Positions 35,212 through 46,129 of a stretch of 64,000 bases of DNA are shown here, in pieces. Location: contig CAXFZM010000225.1 of assembly GCA_964007475.1 (NCBI GenBank), forward strand, positions 1 through 64,000, in the 5' to 3' direction. Source of the stretch: Hybos culiciformis. Lineage: Eukaryota > Arthropoda > Insecta > Diptera > Hybotidae. The first letter of the stretch is position 1. Each line of letters opens with the position of its first letter. The notes beneath the pieces are model-generated. The model did no database searches. It was not told the origin of the DNA and saw only the letters and a list, made by a program, of their open reading frames with translations. Position numbers and translations under genes: made by a program.

Positions 35212-35726
35212 AAGCTTTTTATTACAGTTTTTGATAAGTAATTATATTATGTTAGGTAAATGTTATAAAATTATTAAATTTGTAAAAATTGAAGAGAGTG
35301 GTTAAGTGATATATTCTTATAAATTAAAAATTAAAATTAAAATTAGTAAAAAAACATATTATAAAATTAAAATAAATTATAAAGAAAATTAGTATAATAT
35401 AAAAACAAAAAAAGAAAAATGTTATTTATAAAGTAAAATTTAAAAAAAGAAAAAGAATATAAAAATATTGTAACAAAAAATTAATCTAAAAATAACATAT
35501 CCAAATAGATAAATTCAAAAAAAATTAGATGTAAACAAATTCTCAACTGAATCGAGGTAATATGTTTGTACAAGTTTTACTCTTTTTTTTTTAGGTGATT
35601 TTTGTAATAATGTTGATATGTATAAAATAATTTTTAATAGAAATTTTAATGTGCAATTAGTAAAACTGTATTTTTTTTATATAGCTCTGATGAAGTCCTA
35701 AACCAAAAAGGACGAAATATATTAGC
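35212..35726 (+). repeat. 3' tail of Penelope element 2 with hammerhead-like motif
   Basis: Partner of the inverted arm 29870-30382. At 35687-35717, CTGATGA, a hairpin GTCC/GGAC and GAAA follow in the hammerhead order. It ends ATATTAGC and the LINE begins immediately after it. Confidence 0.75.
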
Positions 35727-35787
35727 GGTAATTGATAGGTCGCATCCTGCCGGGAAAATAGTAGGGGAGGGTAAGATTCAGAAGGTC

Positions 35788-36708
35788 ATGGACCTGGTTC
35801 GGGGGTGGCAGCTGGAAGCTGTATTTTCAAGTGTTACTCCCGTGCCAACCTTTGACTGGACGAAGGCCTCCCAAGATATGATCCGGATTACCTGTTCGGA
35901 CGAGACCTCAGCCTCGTTTTTAAAGGCTAAGGTGAAAAATTGCTCTGCTCCATGGGAAGGAGCCCTTCTTGACATTGTCGGGAAGGACGATCTCCCAAAA
36001 AAGCATAGAGTTTCCATCTGGCTCCCGGGTGAAACACTGCCCACGGATAAAATCCTCACGGTGCTACAACGGTTGAACGAACCGTTGGGATTGAAATGCA
36101 CCGAGTGGACGGTGATGAACCGAGAGAGCAGAGGAAATACCGGTTGCTGGCTGCTTTTGGGCGTGGATGACGGCGATCTGGAGGCACTTAGGGCGGTAGA
36201 TGGAGTCATCTACTACCTGTGCCGAAGGATAGTGGTCTCCTTGCCTAAAGCAAGAGAGCCAACGACCGTGATGGAAGCGAGGGCCATTCCGGCACCCGAA
36301 AGGGTTATTCCGGGGGTAACTCTAACCGTGGAGGAAGGGAGGGCAGTCCCTACACTCGAAACGGGGGGGGTTATTCCCGGAGTGATTCTAGCGGATCAAA
36401 TGCTCCCAAAGCCACAGAGAACAGAAGGGGTAAATCCCTTTGTTTTTAAGGTGGTGGACGGAGACGGTGGAAAGCTCAAGAGCGGGTCTGTGAACCATGC
36501 GAGCTCGGTCCCTGAGTTGGGCAAAGCAGGGGAAACTCTGGGGAACCCACTCAGTTGGCTAAGCGTGCGTGGGGAGGACACACCCAGCGATTGTGGCTCA
36601 ACAAAATCCTTCTGTTCGCAGGAGGAGTTGTTGGACCACATATCGATGTGTGTGGCCGCAGAGCAAGAGGCCATGCTCTTGGAAGAGGTGGAGGTGGAAG
36701 AGGTGTAA
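35788..36708 (+). CDS. LINE ORF1 (5'-truncated), RNA-binding protein
   Basis: The frame is open from the left end of the LINE (a sequence AVIDRSHPAGKI stands before the ATG at 35788), so the true start has been lost. RITCSDETSASFLKA and WKVSIWLP-like segments (HRVSIWLPGETLP) form a compact domain of about 150 residues of the type found in insect LINE ORF1 (DUF4780-like). The C-terminal half has repeats of (V/A)IPxxERVIPGV type and an acidic end. It would bind the element RNA. It ends TAATG, sharing one base with the ORF2 start. Confidence 0.7.
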   Translation: MDLVRGWQLEAVFSSVTPVPTFDWTKASQDMIRITCSDETSASFLKAKVKNCSAPWEGALLDIVGKDDLPKKHRVSIWLPGETLPTDKILTVLQRLNEPLGLKCTEWTVMNRESRGNTGCWLLLGVDDGDLEALRAVDGVIYYLCRRIVVSLPKAREPTTVMEARAIPAPERVIPGVTLTVEEGRAVPTLETGGVIPGVILADQMLPKPQRTEGVNPFVFKVVDGDGGKLKSGSVNHASSVPELGKAGETLGNPLSWLSVRGEDTPSDCGSTKSFCSQEELLDHISMCVAAEQEAMLLEEVEVEEV

Positions 36709-39700
36709 TGGCGGAGAACGCAGAAGAAGATGGCTGCATGAAGGTAGTTCAAATAAACCTTCATCGCAGCGCTGCGGCCATGGACCGGCTCATGCAGCAT
36801 ATGAGCCAGGAAGAGATAGGAGTAGCTCTCATCCAAGAACCCCCTACAAAGGGGGTGAGGATGGGGAGTTATGAAAAGAGAGCCTACCAAGGCTTTTGGG
36901 AAAAAGGTATGTATAGACCTAGAGCTTTAATTTTAGTAAAAAATGAACTAAAATGTTTTTATATTTCGCAGCTATCAAATAGAGACTGCGTCACAATCTG
37001 CTGTGAACGAAGGAACAGCAGTAGAGACGGCAGTCTAATGGTAGTTTCGGCATACCTGCCATATGATGATGACGAACCACCACCTACAGAGGTGGTTGAG
37101 AAGGTCATCGAACATGGAAGGAGAACCAGTATGGAGGTAATTGTTGGGGCGGACGCAAATGCGCACCACCCAATATGGGGCAGCACGGGAGAGAACAGAA
37201 GAGGTAAGGCACTTTTTGATTACTTAAATAGTAATAATTTGTGTATATTAAATAAGGGTAATAGACCCACTTTTATAAATAGGGTCAGACGTGAGGTGAT
37301 TGACATTACTGTCAGTACACAGGGCATTTCGAAGCATATCCAGAACTGGAAGGTCAGTGAAGAAGCTATATTCTCTGACCACCAATGGATAATGTTTGAA
37401 ATTGAATTAAAAGAAAAAGAGGTAAACCCCTTTCGGAATCCTAGAAGGACCAAATGGGACCTTTATAGGCAACTTCTGAGGGAGAACGTCCGGAACCTCA
37501 CCCTTGGTCTGAATGACCCTGAGGGTTTGGATCTGGCGGTAGAAAAACTCTCGAAGGCTGTGACGAGCGCCTACGAAGGCGCTTGTCCAGTTACAGAGAA
37601 GAAAAGCAAATATTATCCAAAATGGATGAATAGGGAACTGATAGCACTGAGAAAGAAAACTAGGGGGCTATTTAATAGGGCAAAAAATAATCGTCTAGAT
37701 CAATTCTGGGATGATTATAAGGTTGCACTAAGGAAATATAAAGTAGAGATCCAGAAGGCTAAGGAAAATAGCTGGAGGAAATTTACAGGAAGTATTGAGA
37801 GTACTGGGGAAGCGGCAAGATTAAAGAAAATCTTGTCGAAAACTTACTTCCAGCCAGAACTGCTAGAGGACAGAAACGGAAATATGACGGCAAATATGGG
37901 GGACTCCTTAAAAGTCCTCTTGGAACAAAATTTTCCTGCCGGACAAGTAAACCAGGGTAGCGCTAGAGAGCGTAACCTGGGAGTAAATCAAATGATAATT
38001 AACCAAATGTTTACAGAAACTAAGGTTGAATGGGCAGTATCATCCTTTGATCGGTTTAAATCACCGGGAACGGACGGAATATACCCATGCCTCATACAGG
38101 AGGGATTCTGTATCCTGGGGAAAATGTTGAGTAAGATCTTCAATGCAAGTCTTACGATGGCGTACATCCCGGTTATCTGGAGGGAGTCTAAGGTGACTTT
38201 CATTCCCAAACCGGGGAAAGGAAGCTATGAGAAAGCTAACGCGTATCGACCGATAAGCCTCACCTCTTTCATGCTAAAGAGTATGGAGAGGCTGGTGGAT
38301 TATCAGCTGAGACGGGAGATAAACAGCCGTGTATTGGCTCGAAGCCAACACGCGTATATCAAGGGAAGGTCCGTGGATACGGCACTACATCAAGTGGTGC
38401 GTACCATAGAAACAACCCTTGAGAGAAAAGAAATGGCGCTGGGATGTTTTGTTGACATCGAAGGCGCCTTCAACAACATAGACTGTAACTACATACTAGG
38501 AAATCTAACCAGTATGGGTACAGACCACACTTTAGTAAACTGGATTAGGTCCCTCTTAGGTGAAAGGGGGATATATGCCAGTTTCGGAGGGTGCGAGGAA
38601 AAGAGGGTAGTGGGAAGGGGCACGCCACAAGGAGGAGTATTATCTCCATTACTGTGGTTGGTGGCCGTAAACCCACTGCTACTAGAGCTGCAAGAAAAAG
38701 ATATAGACACATGCTGCTATGCGGATGATATATCGGTTATAGTAGCGGGACAGACAGGAAACGACATAAATAGTAAGATGCAGCTAGCGGTTGATCTAAT
38801 AGACCGCTGGGCAAACCAGTGCGGACTTAAACTCAACCCTAGTAAATCTGAGTTATGTCTTTTCACTAAGAAGAGGAAAATTGAGGGACTTACAGTACCT
38901 ATTGTAGGAGGGGTGAGTCTAGAAATGAAGGACAAGGTAAAATATCTTGGAGTGATCCTTGATAAAAAGCTTACCTGGAATGAGCATATCGCGGAGAAAA
39001 AAGGGAAAGCCCTGAGGACCTATTGGGCCTGTAGAACGGCCATTGGTAGGACCTGGGGTCTTTCCCCGAAGATTGTGAACTGGATCTATACCTGTGTCAT
39101 AAGACCCATGGTAGTGTATGGGGCACTGGTATGGTGGCCAGCCACAAAGAAAAAGAAAGTGACTAAACTTTTGGACCAAATTCAGAGATCAGCCTGTCTG
39201 GGAATAACCGGAGCGGCAAGATCGACGGCGACCAGATCGCTAGAGACAATTCTAGAATTGAGACCACTAACCCTACATGTACAGATAGCAGCTATTAATA
39301 CGATAGCAAGGCTATGCATGATAGGGCAATGGAGAGCAGGGGAAAATCTCACACCGCATGAAAGGGTGGGAGACTTCTCCGAGGGCATAAGAAATGAGCT
39401 ATTTGCGGAAATCCTTTGGGATAAGATTGCAGGAACACTCAACGTGAATAAACTATTCAGGGTTGTGGTGAACCAAACGCGACAAGAGATCCCAGAGGGA
39501 ACCCTAGAATTATTCACAGACGGGTCCAAGAGAGAGGGACACTGTGGACTGGGGGTTTACTGTGAGGAACTGGACATATCTTATGCTGCCAGCATTGATG
39601 GCTGCGCCTCGGTTGTTCAAACCGAGACCATGGCCATAATGAAGGCAGCTGGGATATTGAAGGATAAGGAGATAAAAGGAAGAGAGATTAGGATTTACTC

Positions 39701-40340
39701 AGATAGCAAAAACGCCCTAAGTACCCTTACCAAAACAGAGGTAAGGTCTAGGACAGTTGTGGAATGTCTGAGGGCACTTGAAGATATATGTCTTGAAAAT
39801 CGAGTGGCCATTATATGGATTAAAGGCCACTCCGACGTAGAGGGAAATATGAGAGCCGACAGTCTTGCGAGGTTTGGAAACGGGGGCACTCTGGAAAGAG
39901 TACAATCTTTCAGGGGCTCCTCGGGACTAAAAGCCAGAATAGACAGTGAGGGCTGGGAAAAACACAGAGAAATCTGGCGGCAAACGGAGGGAAACAAAAC
40001 CACCAAAAAGGTTTGGGGAGATTTGGACAGAGAAAAGTCTAAGCAGATTTTAAACCTTGATAGGAATAATCTGCGACTTTTCACTGGTATATGTACAGGG
40101 CACTTCTTCAGGAACCACGAGTTCCGAATAGGAAGGGCCGATACGGGAATATGCAGGGGTTGTGGAGAAGAGCCCGAAACTACACATCACGTGCTCTGCC
40201 AATGTCCAACGATTCGGACTAGAAGAGCAAGGATGTTGGGGGATTATTTTTTGCAGGACCTTGAGGACCTGCAAGGACATAAGCCAAGGGACTTAATTAG
40301 GTTTGTGAAAGGGGTGAGTTGGCTCGATGGGGAATTATAG
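36708..40340 (+). CDS. LINE ORF2: APE endonuclease, reverse transcriptase, RNase H, 1210 aa, intact
   Basis: Start at 36708 is chosen because ATG overlaps the ORF1 stop (TAATG), and KVVQINLHRS follows shortly. APE endonuclease residues 10-220: LIQEPPTKG (Glu), GADANAHHPIWGS, FSDHQWIMF. Reverse transcriptase about 400-720: FKSPGTDGIYP, RPISLTSFMLKSMERL, FVDIEGAFNN, GTPQGGVLSPLLW, CYADDISVI, KYLGVILDKKLTW. RNase H about 925-1060: ELFTDGSKREG, QTETMAIM, IYSDSKNAL, IWIKGHSDVEGN. C-terminal CRGCGEEPETTHHVLC zinc box. No stop or frameshift is seen, so this ORF could still make enzyme, though ORF1 has no proper 5' end and the element probably lacks its promoter. Confidence 0.9.
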   Translation: MAENAEEDGCMKVVQINLHRSAAAMDRLMQHMSQEEIGVALIQEPPTKGVRMGSYEKRAYQGFWEKGMYRPRALILVKNELKCFYISQLSNRDCVTICCERRNSSRDGSLMVVSAYLPYDDDEPPPTEVVEKVIEHGRRTSMEVIVGADANAHHPIWGSTGENRRGKALFDYLNSNNLCILNKGNRPTFINRVRREVIDITVSTQGISKHIQNWKVSEEAIFSDHQWIMFEIELKEKEVNPFRNPRRTKWDLYRQLLRENVRNLTLGLNDPEGLDLAVEKLSKAVTSAYEGACPVTEKKSKYYPKWMNRELIALRKKTRGLFNRAKNNRLDQFWDDYKVALRKYKVEIQKAKENSWRKFTGSIESTGEAARLKKILSKTYFQPELLEDRNGNMTANMGDSLKVLLEQNFPAGQVNQGSARERNLGVNQMIINQMFTETKVEWAVSSFDRFKSPGTDGIYPCLIQEGFCILGKMLSKIFNASLTMAYIPVIWRESKVTFIPKPGKGSYEKANAYRPISLTSFMLKSMERLVDYQLRREINSRVLARSQHAYIKGRSVDTALHQVVRTIETTLERKEMALGCFVDIEGAFNNIDCNYILGNLTSMGTDHTLVNWIRSLLGERGIYASFGGCEEKRVVGRGTPQGGVLSPLLWLVAVNPLLLELQEKDIDTCCYADDISVIVAGQTGNDINSKMQLAVDLIDRWANQCGLKLNPSKSELCLFTKKRKIEGLTVPIVGGVSLEMKDKVKYLGVILDKKLTWNEHIAEKKGKALRTYWACRTAIGRTWGLSPKIVNWIYTCVIRPMVVYGALVWWPATKKKKVTKLLDQIQRSACLGITGAARSTATRSLETILELRPLTLHVQIAAINTIARLCMIGQWRAGENLTPHERVGDFSEGIRNELFAEILWDKIAGTLNVNKLFRVVVNQTRQEIPEGTLELFTDGSKREGHCGLGVYCEELDISYAASIDGCASVVQTETMAIMKAAGILKDKEIKGREIRIYSDSKNALSTLTKTEVRSRTVVECLRALEDICLENRVAIIWIKGHSDVEGNMRADSLARFGNGGTLERVQSFRGSSGLKARIDSEGWEKHREIWRQTEGNKTTKKVWGDLDREKSKQILNLDRNNLRLFTGICTGHFFRNHEFRIGRADTGICRGCGEEPETTHHVLCQCPTIRTRRARMLGDYFLQDLEDLQGHKPRDLIRFVKGVSWLDGEL

Positions 40341-40428
40341 GCCCATCGGGTAGGGCAGTACAACGGGTAAATTACCTAGGTTGAAGGAGATCTAGATATT
40401 TCCGACCCGCTACAACCTAACCTAACCT

Positions 40429-40473
40429 ATTACCTCGATTCAGTTGAGAATTTGTTTACATCTAATTTTTTTG
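40429..40473 (-). repeat. 45-bp fragment of the Penelope 3' tail
   Basis: TTACCTCGATTCAGTTGAGA... continues for about 45 bases identical to 30027-30070 in the inverted arm. It begins directly after the LINE's CCTAA tail. It may be a remnant of an older Penelope copy into which the LINE inserted, or a template switch. 40474-40580 holds nothing else. Confidence 0.6.
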
Positions 40474-40580
40474 TTGCGCTAATTTTCTTAACCGTTGTCT
40501 AAAATAAACATAACACAATTTATAAACACATTAATTTAATAAACAATAAATTTGAGTTCAATTTAGCATTATTTGTTTAC

Positions 40581-40835
40581 CTTAAAATTCACTCGAACGC
40601 AAGACCACTTCGACTTACAATCTTCCACCGAGCGCCCAATCGCATCCGAAATATCTTGCCAGGCCAATTCTCGTCGATCGCGGTCTTTGTATTTATCTAT
40701 CAGATGGTTCCACAGGCACGCATGCGGTTCAACAGCAGACACAAGCTTGATGAGCAAACTAAATTCACATCCACAGGTCCTAACAGCTACATTGAAATGC
40801 TGAAGTAAGGTCCAGCTCAAGATGGCCATAGCCAT
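40581..40835 (-). CDS. MADF-domain exon
   Basis: On the minus strand the frame contains LLIKLVSAVEPHACLW, LIDKYKDRDRRELAWQDIS, then SVEDCKSKWSCVRVNFK, the pattern of the MADF DNA-binding domain (LIxxVxxxPxLWd...W.dI...VexCKxKWxxLRd.F). It ends VNFK|GTAAAC, a splice donor, so the rest of the gene is further left in minus orientation but was not found; the LINE stands there. MADF proteins are found both as insect regulators and as Harbinger partners. The start and the host or transposon nature are unknown. Confidence 0.6.
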
Positions 40836-41363
40836 AAGCTGAAGAATGACAACATAGTCATTTAATTTTAAGATGCTTTTTTTTTTATTTTTGGTCGGGG
40901 TTTCCTTTTTTTCCTTTTTTTTCCTTTTTTTTTGCTACTGTCTCAATTTTAAACCTTTTATCAGAGACATCCTATAAACTATGTTATGAACCCTCTGGTG
41001 TTCACTGTCCTTACCCAGCCACCGACGAGCTTAAACCCAGCCTTTGAACAGGATGTCCTTAGACAGTGGACTCAACACCAGATTCATAGTTGAAAGTAGA
41101 GCACTTTCTCTTGCCTCTACCTTCACCAATTTCTCTTTTATCATAAGATATGATAAAAATCTTCATGAGTTCATCTTGAACTCAGAATTTTTGTATTTAT
41201 GTGCACCCCACGTTTTCAATCTTAAAAATTAATCATAACAAGTAACTGTAGTAGATTTAGCTGTTTTTATATTTGGTAGCAATAATGGATGAGAGGAAAA
41301 AATATTTTCATTGTTAGTGTACGAATTCATAGTGGTTTGAAAACTGCAGTTTGTTGGTAGATC
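40836..41363. other. Stretch with low-complexity and env-flank sequence
   Basis: Begins with T/C runs (about 40880-40935). In 41240-41363 the minus strand continues the open env frame broken by the gypsy element 2 insertion (PTNCSFQTTMNSYTNN and on to a stop). 40980-41230 has more balanced composition, with no recognised domain, and may be the end of the errantivirus relic. Confidence 0.4.
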
Positions 41364-41619
41364 TGTAGTGGTTCATTTATTTATTTTACAGTTCATTTTA
41401 TTAATTCTAAGTTTTAATCATGTTTACATTTTAATAATTGTTAGAATATTTATATTAATTTTAGTTCAGATATAAATATAGTTTCTTAGAAGAGATTCAA
41501 AAATTGGATTTATAAAATTATAAAAAAAAACATTAAATTAATAAAATTTAATTTATAAAAAAAAATTAAAATAAAATAATGGTTATTATTTATAATAAAC
41601 GTAAAATTGAACCATTATA
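41364..41619 (+). repeat. 5' LTR of gypsy element 2
   Basis: TGTAGTGGTTCA start, TGAACCATTATA end (imperfect 12-bp inverted ends). The copy at 47811-48063 differs at only a few places, so insertion was recent. Confidence 0.9.
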
Positions 41620-41620
41620 A

Positions 41621-41635
41621 TTGGTGACCCCGAAG
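41621..41635 (+). other. Primer-binding site, tRNA-Trp type
   Basis: TTGGTGACCCCGAAG directly follows the 5' LTR. TGGTGACCCCG is the complement expected for the 3' end of tRNA-Trp, the primer used by CsRn1-like elements. Confidence 0.7.
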
Positions 41636-42089
41636 AAAACAACAACCTTCACAAAATTTAACAGCAGCTCGAATTCAAAACATAACAACAACTCGAATTC
41701 CATCATTTAACTTTAGCTGAAATCAACATTTTTAATTTGAGCATTCAACATCAATAACAAATATATTTACAAATTATCGATTTTTATCAACAATGATCAA
41801 TTATCAGTTATTATCAATTATTAATTATTATTCAACAATTATTATTCAACATAATTATTATTCAACAATTGAATTCCAACAACTCAATTTATTATTCAAC
41901 ACTTATTTATCAGTTAACATTTTATTGTTCAACAATTTAAATATTTCAACAATTAGTGTACAAAATTCATCAATTATTGAAGAATTTCAATAATCAACAA
42001 AGAATTACATCATAATTCAAATACCCAGATAAATTTTTCAATTACATATATTAATTATTATATTATATTAATTATTATATTACTATATA

Positions 42090-43135
42090 TTGTTTATTAG
42101 TTATATTATTATTATTATATTTACACTTAATTTAAATATTATTTACACTTATTTTACATATACATATACACTTTTTAGATATAAAAAGAATCCATCAAAT
42201 CCTACTGCCTCCGTTAATGATCCTATTCTTTCAAATAATGTTTTAAATACTTCTACCAACATTGATGCTGCTACAGTTAAACTACCACAATTTTGGACTT
42301 CTTGTCCAGAAGCCTGGTTTATTTTAATTGAAGCTCAATTTAATTCTAAAAGAATTACGGTTGACAATACAAAATATGACCATGTGATAGCGGTTTTACC
42401 TCAAGATGTCATTCAAACCATTTTAACTTTTCTTCGAAATCCTCCTGTCAATAATAAATACAATTCTATAAAAGAAATTCTTTTAAAACGTTACGCTATA
42501 AGCGAAGAAAAACGTTTAGAAGAATTACTTTCCACTTCGGAAATGGGAGATCGTAAACCTTCAGAATTTTATCATTCCATGGAATTCTTAGCTGGAACTA
42601 CTTCATCCGTAGGAACGAATTTATTAAAATTACTATGGATGAGAAAACTTCCGACAAATTTAAATATCGCTTTAGTTAGTTCTAATATAGATAATATAGA
42701 TAATCTTTTAATTTTAGCAGACAAAATTTGGGAAGTTTCTCATTTTAATAATATTTCATCACTAAATTCTTCAACATCTCCTTCCATTCCAAATTCTTTA
42801 TTGTCTTCACAAAATTCTTTACCAATTTCCCAAGTTTCCGCTATTCAGAATTCAAATTATGAAACAAATTTACGTATTACTAATATAGAAAAACAATTGA
42901 ACGAACTTAAGAAAATTTTATCTGATTTAACAATTTCTAATCGTGATTCTCGTTCAAGATCTTATAATCGCGATTCTCGTTCTAGATCTTCTTCTCGTTA
43001 ATATTAATAAAAATAATAATAACAATCATACAGATTTTTGTTGGTATCATTTCAATTCGGCAATAATGCTTCACGTTGTAAATCACCTTGTAAATTCAAT
43101 AAATCTACAAGCTTAGATAGTTCAAAAAACTAAGT
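42090..43135 (+). pseudogene. gag of gypsy element 2 with CHCC box
   Basis: Open from 42090 (start not ATG) to 43001: KLPQFWTSCPEAWFILIEAQ, then YDHVIAVLPQDV and EFYHSMEFLAG form a capsid domain like that of CsRn1-type gag. A Ser/Arg repeat (RDSRSRS) ends it. Just after the stop, in shifted frame, is a CWYH...C...C box (C-x2-H-x9-C-x3-C at 43032-43090), the CsRn1 mark; one missing base near 43050 splits it. No early ATG is visible and several stops follow, so gag is broken. Confidence 0.7.
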
Positions 43136-43192
43136 GAACCCCCATTATCAGTTAAATCACATCGTTTATTTTTATATGACAAAGAAAATATC

Positions 43193-46112
43193 TTAATTTT
43201 TTAATCGATACTGGGGCAGATATTGCCGTCATTCCTAACACTGTTTTTGGTCTTTTTAAAAAAAATCCTACTCTCGAATTATCTGCAGCAAATCTTCGTC
43301 CTCCATTTAATTTTATTTTCACTATAGCAAATGTTAAAAAACCAATCATTGGAGCTGATTTTTTATCTAAATTCGGTTTATCCGTCGATTTAAAAAACAA
43401 AAAATTAGTAGATTCTCAAACATCTTTATCTGTTAATTGTTTTTCAAAATTTGATAATTCACTTTCTCCCAAACTTTATTCTATTAAAAATTCAAATTCT
43501 TTTTCTGACATTCTTAAAAAATTTCCTGAATTAATTTCCACTCCTCAATTCGATAAACCCACTAAACACAATGTTAAACATCACATTTTAACTAAAGGTA
43601 ATTTACCTTTTACCAAACCTAGAAGATTAGATGCTAAAAAACTTAAAATTGCTAAAACCGAATTCGAACACATGTTACAAATGGGAATTTGTAGACCTTC
43701 ATCTTCTCCAGTTTCATCAGCACTTCATATGGTTCCTAAGAATGATAACAACTGGAGACCTTGTGGTGATTATCGCCAACTACAATTCCCGATCGTTATC
43801 CTATTCAACACATTCAAAATTTTATTTTAAATTTACATGGTTGTACAATATTTTCAAAAATTGACCTAGTTAGAGCTTATCATAATATTCCAATTGCAGA
43901 AGAAGACATTCATAAAACTGCTATTATTACTCCTTTCGGCCTTTTTGAATTTCCGCGCATGCCTTTTGGTATAAGAAATGCTGCTCAATATTTTCAAAGA
44001 TTTATGAATGAAGTTACTCATGGTTTAGATTTCCTTTGTGTTTATTTAGATGATATTTTAATTTTTAGCAAATCTGATGAAGATCATAAATTACATTTAG
44101 AATTATTATTTCAAAGACTAATTGATTACGGATTGACTATTCAACCATAAAATGTGTTTTCGGTGTAGAAGAACTTGACTTTCTCAGTCACAAAATATCT
44201 TCCTTCATCTAATCGTGTCAAAATTATTTCAGATTTTCCTACACCTTCTTCAATTAAACATATTCAACAATTTGTTGGAATGGTGAATTATTATCATAGA
44301 TTCATACCATCATTAGCTCATTTACTTGCACCTATTTATGATCACCTTACAAAATTAACTAATCAAAAGAAATCTTCAAAAATCCCTTTTTCTTGGCCTG
44401 AATTTTGTAATGTAAATTTCAATCAAATTAAACAGAAGCTGTCTGAAACTTCTTTATTAATTTTTCCTATTGAAAATGAACCATTTACATTAACTATTGA
44501 TGCTTCTAATGTAGCAGTTGGAGCAGTTCTGCAACAAATTAATAATAATAGTTTACCTATGGCTTTCTTTTCAAAAAAACTTTCTGATACTGAAAAGAAA
44601 TATTCCGCTTTTGACAGAGAACTTTTAGCAATTTATTTATCTATCAAACATTTTCGATCATTCTTAGAAGGCAACGAATTTACAGTTTTTACAGATCATA
44701 AACCTCTTATTTTCGCTTTATAATCCAAAGCTGAACGCAGTCCGCGCCAAGCACGTCATTTGGATTATATTGCTCAATTTACCTCAGACATTCGTCACAT
44801 TAAAGGTAAAGACAACGTCATTGCTGATACTCTTTCTCGAATTGAAGATTCCATAAACGCATCTGAAATCACTTCTAAATTTGATCTTATTACTATTGCT
44901 CAACAACAAAATTCTGATCCCGAACTTTAACAACTTTTAACTTCTCCTAAAAATAATTCAAAATTTATTCTTCAACAACTTACTTTATCAAATTCAAAAA
45001 CCAAACTTTGGTGTGAAATTTCCACAAACAGACCTCGACCGTATATTCCATTTTCATTCCGTAAAATCATTTTTGATTCTTTACATAATTTATCTCATCC
45101 CAGTATTCGTGCTACACGAAAAATTATCTCAACTAAATATTTTTGGCCATTTATGAAACTCAATATCAATCAGTGGTCTAAAAATTGTTTAAATTGTCAA
45201 AAAGCTAAAATTCATCGTCATACTAAACCCCTTTCTGGTACTTTTCCGCTTCCTTCAGGTAGATTTCAAAATATTCATATGGATATTGTTGGTCCTCTAC
45301 CTCCATCTAAAGGATGTTCATACATTTTAACCATTGTTGATCGTTTTACCCGTTGGCCCGAAGCTTATCCTATTTCTGATATGACTTCTACTACTATTGC
45401 TCATACCTTTTTCAATCAATATATTTCTCGTTTTGGCGTTCCATTATCTTTAACAACCGACCAAGGTAGTCAATTTAAATCAAAATTATTTACAGAATTG
45501 TCCAAATTATTAGGTACTCATAAAATTAGAACTACTTCTTATCATCCACAATCAAATGGTTTAGTAGAACGTTTTTATCGCCAACTTAAATCATCTTTGA
45601 GAGCTCGTTGCAACACTATTAACTGGCATGATGAAATTTATATTATTCTTCTTGGTTTTAGAACCGCAGTTAAAGAAGATCTTAAATATTCACCTGCTGA
45701 ATTAGTTTACGGTGAAAATATTCGTGTTCCTAGTGAATTTTTCGTTTCAAATAATTCTCAAACTTTAGATCATTCACAATTAGTTTCTCAATTACGTTCA
45801 AATTTTAGACATATTCGTCCAGTTCCAACTAAGAATAAATCTTATAATAAATTATATATTCCGAATGATTTACTTTCAAGCAAATTTGTTTTTGTCAAAT
45901 CACATAACAAAAAAATTTTAGATCCACCTTATGAAGGTCCTTTTGAAGTCCTTCAACGTTTCGATAAATTTTTCAAAATTAATTTTAATGGTAAAATTAA
46001 ACATATATCAATAGATCATTTAAAACCTGCACACTTTTCTCCTTCACCACAACATTCACTTCCACCTACAATACCTAAAGTTTCTTTTTTATTTATTTAT
46101 TCAAATGCTTAA
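43193..46112 (+). pseudogene. pol of gypsy element 2 (PR-RT-RNaseH-IN)
   Basis: Protease: IDTGADIAVIP, IIGADFLSKFGL. Reverse transcriptase from about 43640: [39 protein letters not shown]. RNase H 44500-44720: TIDASNVAVGAVL, FDRELLAIYLSIKHF, FTDHKPLIF; later HIKGKDNVIADTLS. Integrase 45153-46090: NCLNCQKAK, IHMDIVGPLPPS (Asp), LTTDQGSQFKSKLF (Asp), HPQSNGLVERFYRQLK (Glu). Frame breaks near 43780, 44148 and stops at 44721 and 44930 show decay, despite similar LTRs. The catalytic residues seen are all present. Confidence 0.85.
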
Positions 46113-46129
46113 TACAAGCGAATACAACT

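Larger units (their letters stand above)
29870..35726 (+). mobile_element. Penelope-like element 2, split by a Harbinger
   Basis: Its 3' tail (35212-35726) is also present in reverse complement at the 5' side (29870-30382), so the copy has inverted arms of about 0.5 kb. Between them is the C-terminal coding end (30402-30500 plus 34440-34938) interrupted by the 30501-34436 Harbinger. The reverse transcriptase is missing: a 5'-truncated copy. Inverted or partial terminal repeats are known for Penelope-like elements. Confidence 0.8.
35727..40428 (+). mobile_element. LOA-like non-LTR retrotransposon, 5'-truncated
   Basis: A GC-richer block than the surroundings with two ORFs in the order of the I/Jockey/LOA group: ORF1 (its first part missing) and ORF2 with APE endonuclease, reverse transcriptase and RNase H. 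Motifs such as DIEGAFNN and ISLTSFMLKSMERLVD suggest the LOA clade. It ends with ACAACCTAACCTAACCT, a short tandem tail. It abuts the Penelope tail on the left; no clear target duplication was found. Confidence 0.8.

Noticed and set aside
35778..40280. Many open frames opposite or shifted to the LINE ORFs
   Set aside because: They are shadows of ORF1 and ORF2 caused by higher GC content; no domains of their own.
40411..40428. Telomeric repeat array
   Set aside because: Only about three CCTAA units at the LINE end; too short for telomeric DNA.
41793..41993. Open frame rich in Asn/Ile/Tyr after the gypsy element 2 primer site
   Set aside because: Made of AATTATTCAAC-type repeats in the leader; not a protein.
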